A stretch of DNA of 64,000 bases from Kiloniellales bacterium (GTDB lineage Bacteria; Pseudomonadota; Alphaproteobacteria; Kiloniellales; JAKSBE01), in contig JASJBF010000017.1 in assembly GCA_030066685.1 (NCBI GenBank), forward strand, positions 62,001 through 126,000. Direction: 5' to 3'. This document shows, piece after piece, positions 23,009 to 30,268 of the stretch (positions are counted from its first letter, which is position 1; every line of letters begins with the position of its first letter). The translations under genes were made by a program, and so were the position numbers. A model generated the notes under the pieces. It saw only the letters and a program-made list of their open reading frames with translations. It had not been told where the DNA came from and did no database searches.

Positions 23009-23989
23009 ATGCTTTCTGGACGAACGACTCGCCGCGTCTTTCTGGCGCTGCCCCTGGTCCTGGGCCTCGGTCTGGCCGGCCCGGGCCAGGCCGCCGACAT
23101 CGAGTCGATCCACTTCCTGATTCCCGGCGGCGCCGGCGGCGGCTGGGACGGCACGGCGCGCGGCACCGGCGAGGCCCTGACCAAGGCCGGCATCGTCGGC
23201 AAGGCCTCCTTCGAGAACATGTCGGGCGGCGGCGGCGGCAAGGCCATCGCACACCTGATCGAGACCGCCAAGAAGCAGCAGGGCACCCTGATGGTCAATT
23301 CGACGCCGATCGTCATCCGCTCGCTGCAGAAGGTCTTCCCCCAGTCCTTCCGCGACCTGACGCCGATCGCCGGGACCATCGGCGACTACGCCGCCTTCGT
23401 GGTCAACACGGAGTCCGACATCAAGGACTTCGGCGACCTGGTCGCCCGCTACAAGGCGGACCCGAAGAAGGTGGCGATCGGCGGCGGCTCGGTGGCTGGC
23501 GGCATGGACCACATCGTCGCGGCCATGATCATGAAGGCGGCCGGGGCCCAGCCGACCAAGGTCAAGTACATTCCCTACGACGCCGGCGGCAAGGCCATGG
23601 CCGGCCTGCTGTCCAAGGAGATCCAGGCGCTGTCCACCGGCTTCGGCGAAGCGGCCGAGATGTCCAAGCAGGGCCAGGTCCGGATCCTCTGCGTGACCGC
23701 GGCCGAGCGTCTGAAGGACGCACCGGACGTGCCGACCTGTAAGGAGGAAGGCGCGGACGCTCAGTTCGTCAACTGGCGCGGTTTCTTCGGCGCGCCGGGC
23801 CTGTCCGACGAGAGGAAGCAGGCCTTCGTGGCGGCCCTGGAGAAGATGTACACCACCCCGGAGTGGGAGGCCGTCCGCGCCCGCAACGGCTGGGTCAACA
23901 TCTTCAACCCGGACGCCAAGTTCGTTGCCTTCCTGGAGGACCAGGAAAAGGTGATCGGCGACCTGATGAAGGAACTCGGCTTCCTTTGA
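23009..23989 (+). CDS. tctC: Tripartite tricarboxylate transporter substrate-binding protein (TctC type)
   Basis: This 326-residue periplasmic binding protein belongs to the TctC/BugT family. The leader contains TTRRVFLALPLVLGLGLAG, resembling a twin-arginine signal, with likely cleavage after GQAA. The mature protein shows FLIPGGAGGGWDGTARGTGEAL, the ligand-binding loop of the family, and NMSGGGGGKAIAHL. GGAGG lies eight bases before the chosen ATG; the longer frame starting at 22949 overlaps the lyase gene and lacks a ribosome site. Family members bind citrate and many other carboxylates. Context with a citryl-CoA-lyase-like enzyme favours a citrate-like ligand. Confidence 0.9.
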   Translation: MLSGRTTRRVFLALPLVLGLGLAGPGQAADIESIHFLIPGGAGGGWDGTARGTGEALTKAGIVGKASFENMSGGGGGKAIAHLIETAKKQQGTLMVNSTPIVIRSLQKVFPQSFRDLTPIAGTIGDYAAFVVNTESDIKDFGDLVARYKADPKKVAIGGGSVAGGMDHIVAAMIMKAAGAQPTKVKYIPYDAGGKAMAGLLSKEIQALSTGFGEAAEMSKQGQVRILCVTAAERLKDAPDVPTCKEEGADAQFVNWRGFFGAPGLSDERKQAFVAALEKMYTTPEWEAVRARNGWVNIFNPDAKFVAFLEDQEKVIGDLMKELGFL

Positions 23990-24005
23990 TTGCATGACCG
24001 AACAG

Positions 24006-24031
24006 GGGGGCGCCGCCGCCGCGGCGTCCCC
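24006..24031 (+). promoter_or_regulatory. Intercistronic GC hairpin after tctC
   Basis: Arms 24006-24016 and 24021-24031 pair over 11 positions (one G-U) around a CGCC loop, beginning 16 bases after the tctC stop. It has no T-run. Its position matches the hairpin after dctP elsewhere in this window and suggests stabilisation or attenuation to keep binding protein in excess over the membrane subunits. Confidence 0.55.
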
Positions 24032-24058
24032 GCCACGCTCCGGAGAGACCTCCAGATC

Positions 24059-24526
24059 ATGCTGAGCCGCGACCGGATCGGCGCCCTCCTGCTGCTAGCC
24101 TTCTCGGCGGCCTATGGCTTCCTGACCTTTCAGATCCCGGTGCTGCCCTTCCAGGCGGAAGCGGCCATGACGGCGCGCACCATGCCCGAGGTCCTAACCG
24201 GGCTGGGGGTCCTGCTGTCGCTGTTGCTGCTGTTGAGGCCGGGCGAGTCGGAAGGCCCTTCGCTTGCCGGCTTTCAATGGCGGGCGGCCCTTCTGGTCTG
24301 CGCCCTGATGGTAGTCTACGGCTTCGCGGTCCGGCCCCTGGGGTTCCTGATCTCGACGACCCTGTTCCTGGCCGGCGGCTTTGTCATCCTGGGTGAGCGG
24401 CGCTGGTGGCTGATCCTCCTCGCCTCGGTCCCGGTGGTCGTTTTCTTCTGGGTCCTGATGACCCAGCTGCTGGGCGTCTTCATCGAGCCCTGGCCCGAGT
24501 TCCTGGCGGGAGCGGGCGATGCTTGA
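24059..24526 (+). CDS. tctB: Tripartite tricarboxylate transporter small permease (TctB type)
   Basis: This 155-residue membrane protein has four hydrophobic segments (about residues 5-24, 42-60, 75-95 and 100-145). The RPLGFLISTTLFLAGGFVILGERRW region is typical of TctB. It is the small subunit that pairs with the large TctA permease in the inner membrane. The chosen ATG lies 70 bases after the tctC stop, past a hairpin. The gene overlaps tctA by eight bases, so the two membrane subunits are translationally coupled while tctC is set apart. Confidence 0.85.
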   Translation: MLSRDRIGALLLLAFSAAYGFLTFQIPVLPFQAEAAMTARTMPEVLTGLGVLLSLLLLLRPGESEGPSLAGFQWRAALLVCALMVVYGFAVRPLGFLISTTLFLAGGFVILGERRWWLILLASVPVVVFFWVLMTQLLGVFIEPWPEFLAGAGDA

Positions 24527-26057
24527 AGGCATCCTGACCGGCCTGCAGACCGCAGCCTCGCCGCTGAACATCCTGATGGTGGCGGTCGGCTGCTTCGTCG
24601 GGACCTTCATCGGCATGCTGCCGGGATTGGGACCGATCTCGGCCATCGCCCTGATGATCCCGATCACCTACGGCTTCGATCCGGCGACCGGGCTCATCCT
24701 CATGGCAGGGGTCTACTACGGCGCCATCTTCGGCGGCTCGACCTCCTCGATCCTGATCAACGCGCCGGGAGTCGCCGGCACGGTCGCGACCGCCTTCGAC
24801 GGCTATCCCATGGCCCGGCGGGGCGAGGCCGGCAAGGCCCTGGCGGTCGCCGCCTATTCCTCCTTCGCGGGCGGCAGCATCGCGGCGGTCTTCCTGCTGA
24901 TCGCAGCGCCCTCGCTGGCCATCGTCTCGCTCGCCTTCCAGTCGGCCGACTACTTCGCGCTGATGGTCCTGGGCCTGACCGCGGTCGCCGCCTTCGCCGG
25001 CAAGGGCAACATCACCAAGGCTTTGTTGATGACCGTGCTGGGCCTCATGCTGTCGACGGTCGGGACCGATGCGGCGGTCGGCATGCAGCGCTTCACCCTC
25101 GGCATGCTGGACCTGATCGACGGCATCTCCTTCCTGCTGCTGGCGATGGCGACCTTCGCCCTCTCCGAGGCCCTGATGTCGGTCCTCAAGCCCAAGTCCG
25201 ATGCCGATCGGCGGCGCGAGATGGAGGCCCAGCAGAACCTCGGCTCCATGAAGGTCAGCCGCGATGAGGTCAAGGAGGTGGTGCCCGTGATCGGCCGCTC
25301 CTCGGTGCTGGGCTTTTTCGTCGGCGTGCTGCCCGGCGCCGGCGCGACCATCGCCAGCTTCCTGGCCTACGGCATGGAGCAGCGCCTGGCCGGGCCGAAG
25401 AAGGGCGCCGAGTTCGGCAAGGGCTCGATCCGCGGCCTCTCGGCGCCGGAGACGGCGAACAACGCCGCCTGCTCCGGCTCCTTCGTGCCGCTGCTGACCC
25501 TTGGCATTCCCGGCTCGGGCACCACGGCGATCATGCTGGGCGCGCTGATCTCCTACGGGATCCAGCCGGGCCCGCGGCTCTTCGTCGACAACCCGGCCGT
25601 CTTTTGGTCGGTGATCATCTCGATGTACATCGGCAACGTGATCCTGCTGATCCTGAACCTGCCGCTGATCCCCTACATCGCGCGGATCCTGGCGATCCCC
25701 TCGACCATCCTGATCCCGATGATCCTGTTCTTCTCGCTGATCGGGGTCTACTTCGTGTCCTTCAACACCTTCGACATCCACCTGATGGTCATCTTCGCGG
25801 TCGCCGCGGTCGGGCTCAGGCTGCTCGACTTCCCGATGGCGCCCATGCTGCTGGGCTTCATCCTGGGCGGCATGATGGAGGACAACCTGCGCCGGGCGCT
25901 CAGCATCAACGACGATTCCTGGTCCTTCCTCTGGGCCCGGCCCCTGACGGTCTCGATCCTGGCGATCGCGGTCCTGATCCTGGTCCTGCCGGCGCTAACC
26001 CCCTACCTGCGGCGCCTTCTGGGCCGCCGTCGGGAGGCCGCCGGCGAGGGCGGCTGA
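24519..26057 (+). CDS. tctA: Tripartite tricarboxylate transporter large permease (TctA type)
   Basis: This 512-residue protein has about eleven or twelve membrane segments and the TctA signatures GMLPGLGPISAIALMIPIT and YYGAIFGGSTSSILINAPG near the N-terminus. In the middle is LPGAGATIASFLAYGMEQR, the second inverted copy of that motif. It forms the ion-coupled channel of the transporter. The length is normal for the family. It ends the catabolic and uptake operon; a 144-base gap then separates it from the SWIM-domain gene. Confidence 0.93.
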   Translation: MLEGILTGLQTAASPLNILMVAVGCFVGTFIGMLPGLGPISAIALMIPITYGFDPATGLILMAGVYYGAIFGGSTSSILINAPGVAGTVATAFDGYPMARRGEAGKALAVAAYSSFAGGSIAAVFLLIAAPSLAIVSLAFQSADYFALMVLGLTAVAAFAGKGNITKALLMTVLGLMLSTVGTDAAVGMQRFTLGMLDLIDGISFLLLAMATFALSEALMSVLKPKSDADRRREMEAQQNLGSMKVSRDEVKEVVPVIGRSSVLGFFVGVLPGAGATIASFLAYGMEQRLAGPKKGAEFGKGSIRGLSAPETANNAACSGSFVPLLTLGIPGSGTTAIMLGALISYGIQPGPRLFVDNPAVFWSVIISMYIGNVILLILNLPLIPYIARILAIPSTILIPMILFFSLIGVYFVSFNTFDIHLMVIFAVAAVGLRLLDFPMAPMLLGFILGGMMEDNLRRALSINDDSWSFLWARPLTVSILAIAVLILVLPALTPYLRRLLGRRREAAGEGG

Positions 26058-26201
26058 AGGACACGGCGCCGACATCAACGAAATCGTAGCCGGATCGCCG
26101 GCACTTCAATCTGCGGGTGAAACACCGGCGCATTCCTCGTTCACTGAGCTCGCGCCGCGTGTTACCACCGAAGCGACGGCAGGGACACGGCACCGGGTGG
26201 C

Positions 26202-27641
26202 ATGTCTTTCTCCTTGAAGAAGGTCGAAGAGCTGGCACCCGATCAGGCGTCGCTCAACGCCGCCAGCAAGCTGATCAAGCCCGCGAAGTGGCCGCTTCTC
26301 GGCCGCGAGACCCGGCGCAGCCTGCTGTGGGGGGAGTGCCAGGGATCCGGCAGCAACCCCTACAGGCTTTCGGTCGACCTCTCGGACCTGGGCTACCGCT
26401 GCTCCTGCCCGAGCCGGAAGTTCCCCTGCAAGCACGTGCTGGCCCTTCTGTGGCAGTACGCCGAGTCGCAAGACCGCTTCCAGGACGCCGGCGCGCCTGA
26501 CTGGGTCGAGGACTGGTTGAGCCGGCGCCGGCCCAAGGCCGCCTCGGGCAAGGCCGGGCCCGCGGAAGCGGGCACAAGTGGAAAGGCCAGCCTGCGCGCG
26601 GCACGCAAGGAAGAGAAAGATCCCGAGAAGACGGCGAAGGACGAGGCCCGGGCCGCGGCTCAGCGCGAACGGCAAAAGCGCAAGCGCGAGGAAAGCATCC
26701 GCCATGGCCTGGATGAGCTGGACCGCTGGATCGCCGACCAACTGGACCGGGGCATCGCCGCCTTCGCCCAAACGGCTGTGCAGCAATGCCGCCTTGCCGC
26801 ACAGCGCCTGGTCGACGCGAAGGCCTCCGGGATCGCGAGCGCCCTCGATCAGCTTCCCGCCGCCCTCTTCGCCCTGCCGGAAGAGCTTCGCCACGATTTC
26901 CTGATCGAGCGTCTGGGCGGGCTCTACCTTCTGAGCCAGGCCTATCGAAATCAGGAGGCATTGCCTCGAGAGCTTCGCGACGACGTGCGCCGCCTGATTG
27001 GCTGGTCGACGCGGCGGGAGGACCTGCTGGGCGACCCCGAGGCGCCGCGCGCGAAGGGGCGCTGGTTCGTCCTGGCGACCCGCTCGGAGAACCAGGCCGA
27101 CAACCTGCGGCGGATCGAGACCTGGATGTGGCGGGCGCCCGCATCGGAGGCGGCGGCCTCCGACGGCAGGCCCGAGTTTGCAGTCCTGATGGACTTCGTC
27201 CCGCTCTCGGCGGGCGCGGCGGCGGCCCCCTTCACCCCCGGTGAGAGCTTCGAGGCCGAGCTGGTCTTCTATCCCTCCGCGGCTCCCCTGCGCGCCGTGA
27301 TCGCCGAACGCGGACAGGGCGAGGAGGACGGAGCCTGGCCCGAGCCGCCGCGCCGCCTGCCGGACGCGATCAAGCACCATTTCGAAGCGCTGGCCCGCCA
27401 GCCCTGGCTGACCGTGTCGCCCATCGCCGCGGCGGAGACCCTTGTCGTGGCGGGTGGCCGCGACGAACTGTTTCTCGCCGATCGGAACCAGGAGGTCTTC
27501 CTGCGCCTCGACCCCAGCCAGCGGGAGGAAACCCTGCCGCTCCTCGGCCTCGACGGTCTGGCGGTCGCCGGGCTCTGGGACGGCCGTTTCCTTCATCTCT
27601 TGACGGCCGATACCCCCATCGGCCGTTGGCTGCAGGCCTAG
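26202..27641 (+). CDS. SWIM zinc-finger family protein (MoxR/VWA cluster, gene 1)
   Basis: This 479-residue protein carries a SWIM zinc finger near residues 60-85: CSCPSRKFPCKH, giving the CxCx(n)CxH pattern, which in other proteins binds DNA or partner proteins. Between about 120 and 175 is a highly charged, probably coiled segment rich in Lys, Glu and Arg. The remainder is helical followed by mixed alpha-beta and has no domain I recognise. SWIM proteins of this kind recur beside MoxR ATPase, DUF5682 and VWA genes (compare E. coli YehQ with YehL, YehM and YehP). It is the first gene of a tight five-gene operon, 12 bases before the next gene. Function unknown. Confidence 0.83.
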   Translation: MSFSLKKVEELAPDQASLNAASKLIKPAKWPLLGRETRRSLLWGECQGSGSNPYRLSVDLSDLGYRCSCPSRKFPCKHVLALLWQYAESQDRFQDAGAPDWVEDWLSRRRPKAASGKAGPAEAGTSGKASLRAARKEEKDPEKTAKDEARAAAQRERQKRKREESIRHGLDELDRWIADQLDRGIAAFAQTAVQQCRLAAQRLVDAKASGIASALDQLPAALFALPEELRHDFLIERLGGLYLLSQAYRNQEALPRELRDDVRRLIGWSTRREDLLGDPEAPRAKGRWFVLATRSENQADNLRRIETWMWRAPASEAAASDGRPEFAVLMDFVPLSAGAAAAPFTPGESFEAELVFYPSAAPLRAVIAERGQGEEDGAWPEPPRRLPDAIKHHFEALARQPWLTVSPIAAAETLVVAGGRDELFLADRNQEVFLRLDPSQREETLPLLGLDGLAVAGLWDGRFLHLLTADTPIGRWLQA

Positions 27642-27653
27642 AAGAGGGCGAGG

Positions 27654-29177
27654 ATGTCGGAGGTCTTCACGGCCGAGGATCTGGAAAGCCTGAAGCGGGC
27701 CTGCATCCTCGGCCTGTCCCGCCACCCCTTGCCCAAGAGGAAGGCCACGAGGGCGCTGACGGCCGAGGGCGGGGAGGCGGAACCGCTCGCCCTGCTGGCG
27801 CTGATGGCCCAGTACGCGCGCTTCCTGCCGCCGACGCAGCGGCCTCTCGAGCACCGCGAGTCCCGGCAGCTTCCGATCGACGATCCGCGGCCGACCCTGC
27901 CGGAAGCCGCGCGCGCCGCCCTGGGCCGGCTTCTCCTGAACCGGCAGCAGGGCCAGGACGACCTGATCCTTAGGGCGGTCTTCGACCGACTGCGCGACAC
28001 CGGCTACCGCCTGCATCCCTTCGACCTGCCCAGGCTGGCCGGCACGCTTCGCCGTCACGAGGATCGCTTGGGTCCGGCCGAACGGGCCTATCTCCGGCTG
28101 CTCCGCACTGATCAGGTCGGGCCGGAAGAGCCCCTTCTCGACCGGCCGATCGACGCCGAGACCTGGACCGACTTCCCGCGAGCTGCGCGCCTGCGCTTCC
28201 TGCGCGACCTCCGCTCGACGGCGCCCGAGACGGCACGAGGTCTCATCGAATCCTGTTTCGCGGGCGAAGCGGCGAGTCTGCGCGCCGATCTGGTCGAGAC
28301 CCTGCAGATCGGCCTGAGCGACGCCGACCGGCCCTTCCTCGAAAGCCTGAACAAGGACCGCGCGCGGACGGTCAAGGAACGGGCGCAGGATCTGCTGGCG
28401 CACATCCGCGGCACGACCGCCTACGAAGAGCGCCTGAGCCAGGTTCTGGAGCTTTTCGCCGTCAAGAAGGGACTGCTGAAGCGGCGCGAAACGCTGACGG
28501 TGAAGCTGCCCGTGACCAAGCGCGGAATCGATCAAGGCGGCGCCCTGCGGGCTTCGTTCTCCGGTATCTGGCTGTCGGATCTCTGCCGTGGCCTGGAGCT
28601 GAGCTTCGAGCAGCTTCTGGAGCTCCTGGCGAAAACCCAAGAACCGCTGGCCTATGCCCTGCTGTCCTGCGCCCTGGCCGAAGGCGATCTGGACGCGCTG
28701 TCGCAGCTGGCGGCGGCGATCCCGGACCTGGAGCTCCAGCTCGCACTCGAGGCCCTGGACGAGACACTCTGGCGCCGGGCCAAGGCCGAGCAGGCCGAGG
28801 TCATCCGCTTGCTTTTCGCCCGGGCGCGCTGGGACGGATTGCCGCCGGCAGGCGTTTGGGAAGCTGTCCAGGCCGCCTTGGACGATGCCCTGCCCCGGGA
28901 CATCGCTGACGAGCTGATCGCCTCGCCGGCCTGGCGGCAGCATCTCGGGCACCTGCAAAAGCAGCCCGATGGCGGCCTTGGCGACCCGCTGCTGGCGGCC
29001 ATCGTCCCGCTGCTGCCGCCGGCGCTCGGGCCTCGGCTGCTCGCCGACCTCGACGGTCTGACCTTGCCGCGCCACGACCCGGCCGCCGCCTACGCCGCTT
29101 TCCTTGCGGCGCTGGACGCGGCGGGACCGGCCGAATCGAGGGAACAGCCCTTGGACTTCAAGAAACCAGGAGTGTGA
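27654..29177 (+). CDS. DUF5691-like protein (MoxR/VWA cluster, gene 2)
   Basis: This 507-residue, largely helical, soluble protein has no signal peptide or membrane segment. Leucine- and arginine-rich helices recur (for example LRADLVETLQIGL, WTDFPRAARLRFLRDLRS), suggesting a HEAT-like or tetratricopeptide-like scaffold. Its place between the SWIM gene and the MoxR gene and its length match the DUF5691 proteins found in such clusters; the family assignment rests on context and general pattern, not on a diagnostic motif. It probably acts as an adaptor or scaffold for the AAA+/VWA pair. Only six bases separate it from the next start. Confidence 0.68.
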   Translation: MSEVFTAEDLESLKRACILGLSRHPLPKRKATRALTAEGGEAEPLALLALMAQYARFLPPTQRPLEHRESRQLPIDDPRPTLPEAARAALGRLLLNRQQGQDDLILRAVFDRLRDTGYRLHPFDLPRLAGTLRRHEDRLGPAERAYLRLLRTDQVGPEEPLLDRPIDAETWTDFPRAARLRFLRDLRSTAPETARGLIESCFAGEAASLRADLVETLQIGLSDADRPFLESLNKDRARTVKERAQDLLAHIRGTTAYEERLSQVLELFAVKKGLLKRRETLTVKLPVTKRGIDQGGALRASFSGIWLSDLCRGLELSFEQLLELLAKTQEPLAYALLSCALAEGDLDALSQLAAAIPDLELQLALEALDETLWRRAKAEQAEVIRLLFARARWDGLPPAGVWEAVQAALDDALPRDIADELIASPAWRQHLGHLQKQPDGGLGDPLLAAIVPLLPPALGPRLLADLDGLTLPRHDPAAAYAAFLAALDAAGPAESREQPLDFKKPGV

Positions 29178-29183
29178 TCGGAG

Positions 29184-30266
29184 ATGTCGGAGACCCAGTT
29201 GCGACGCCCCGCCGAGACCGTCTTCGCCGAGGAGCTGGAGGCCCTGGACAAGGCCGACGACAACCCGCGCCCGGCGAGCTGGCGGCTGTCGCCCCAGGCC
29301 GTGGTCACCTATCTGATGGGCGGCAAGCTGAAGGACGGAACCGAGATCACGGCAAAGTATGTCGGCAACCGGCGCCTGATCGAGACCGCGGTTGCCACCC
29401 TGGCGACCGACCGCGCCCTCCTTTTGCTCGGCCTGCCGGGCACCGCGAAGTCCTGGGTCTCCGAGCACATGGCCGCCGCGGTCTCCGGCGATTCCCAGCT
29501 TCTGATCCAGTGCACCGCCGGGACCGACGAGAACCAGATCCGTTACGGCTGGAACTACGCCCAGCTCCTGGCCAAGGGGCCGTCGCGCGAGGCCCTGGTG
29601 GCGACGCCGCTGATGCGTGGCATGGAGGCGGGCAAGATCGTGCGCCTGGAGGAGCTGACCCGCATGGGCTCCGACGTCCAGGACACCCTGATCACCGTGC
29701 TCTCCGAGAAGACCTTGCCCATCCCCGAGCTCAACACAGCGGTCTTCGCCGAGCGCGGCTTCAACATCATCGGCACCGCGAACAACCGCGACAAGGGCGT
29801 GAACGAGCTCTCCTCGGCCCTGAAGCGGCGCTTCAACGTCGTGGTCCTGCCGCTCCCGGACGACATGGAGGAAGAGGCCGCGATCGTGGTCAAGCGCGTG
29901 CGCGAGTTGGGCAGCGGCCTTGAGCTGCCCGAAATCGCGCCGGCGGACAAGGAGATCGAGCGCGTGGTCACGATCTTCCGGGAGCTGCGCGACGGCCAGA
30001 CCCTGAACGGGAAGCTGAAGCTGAAGACGCCGAGCAGCACCTTGAGCACCGCCGAGGCCATCGCGGTGACCATCGGCGCCTGGTCCGAGGCCGGGCATTT
30101 CGGCGCCGGCGCGATCGACGCCAGCAGCCTGGCCGCCAACCTCGTCGGCGCCATCGTCAAGGACCCGGTGCAGGATTCCATCGTCCTGCAGGAGTACCTC
30201 GAGACCGTGGTCCGCGAGCGCAAGGACTGGCGCGACCTCTATGGCGCGATCCGCGAGGTCATCTAG
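29184..30266 (+). CDS. MoxR-family AAA+ ATPase (MoxR/VWA cluster, gene 3)
   Basis: This is a 360-residue AAA+ ATPase. Walker A is GLPGTAKS (about residues 81-88). The Walker B region reads IVRLEEL (about 151-157), so the usual Asp-Glu pair is Glu-Glu. Sensor 1 is IIGTANNRD (about 195-203), and an arginine-finger-like LSSALKRRF follows. A helical lid domain completes the protein. MoxR ATPases act as chaperones that remodel or activate VWA-domain partners, and the VWA gene is two genes downstream. The protein most resembles YehL-type ATPases of the same gene neighbourhood in E. coli. The target of the complex is not known. Confidence 0.9.
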   Translation: MSETQLRRPAETVFAEELEALDKADDNPRPASWRLSPQAVVTYLMGGKLKDGTEITAKYVGNRRLIETAVATLATDRALLLLGLPGTAKSWVSEHMAAAVSGDSQLLIQCTAGTDENQIRYGWNYAQLLAKGPSREALVATPLMRGMEAGKIVRLEELTRMGSDVQDTLITVLSEKTLPIPELNTAVFAERGFNIIGTANNRDKGVNELSSALKRRFNVVVLPLPDDMEEEAAIVVKRVRELGSGLELPEIAPADKEIERVVTIFRELRDGQTLNGKLKLKTPSSTLSTAEAIAVTIGAWSEAGHFGAGAIDASSLAANLVGAIVKDPVQDSIVLQEYLETVVRERKDWRDLYGAIREVI

Positions 30267-30268
30267 CC

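Noticed and set aside
26106-30098. A 1330-codon open frame on the minus strand across the SWIM, DUF5691-like and MoxR genes
   Set aside because: Antisense shadow of three recognisable genes. Low-complexity Gln/Arg/Gly composition and no ribosome site.
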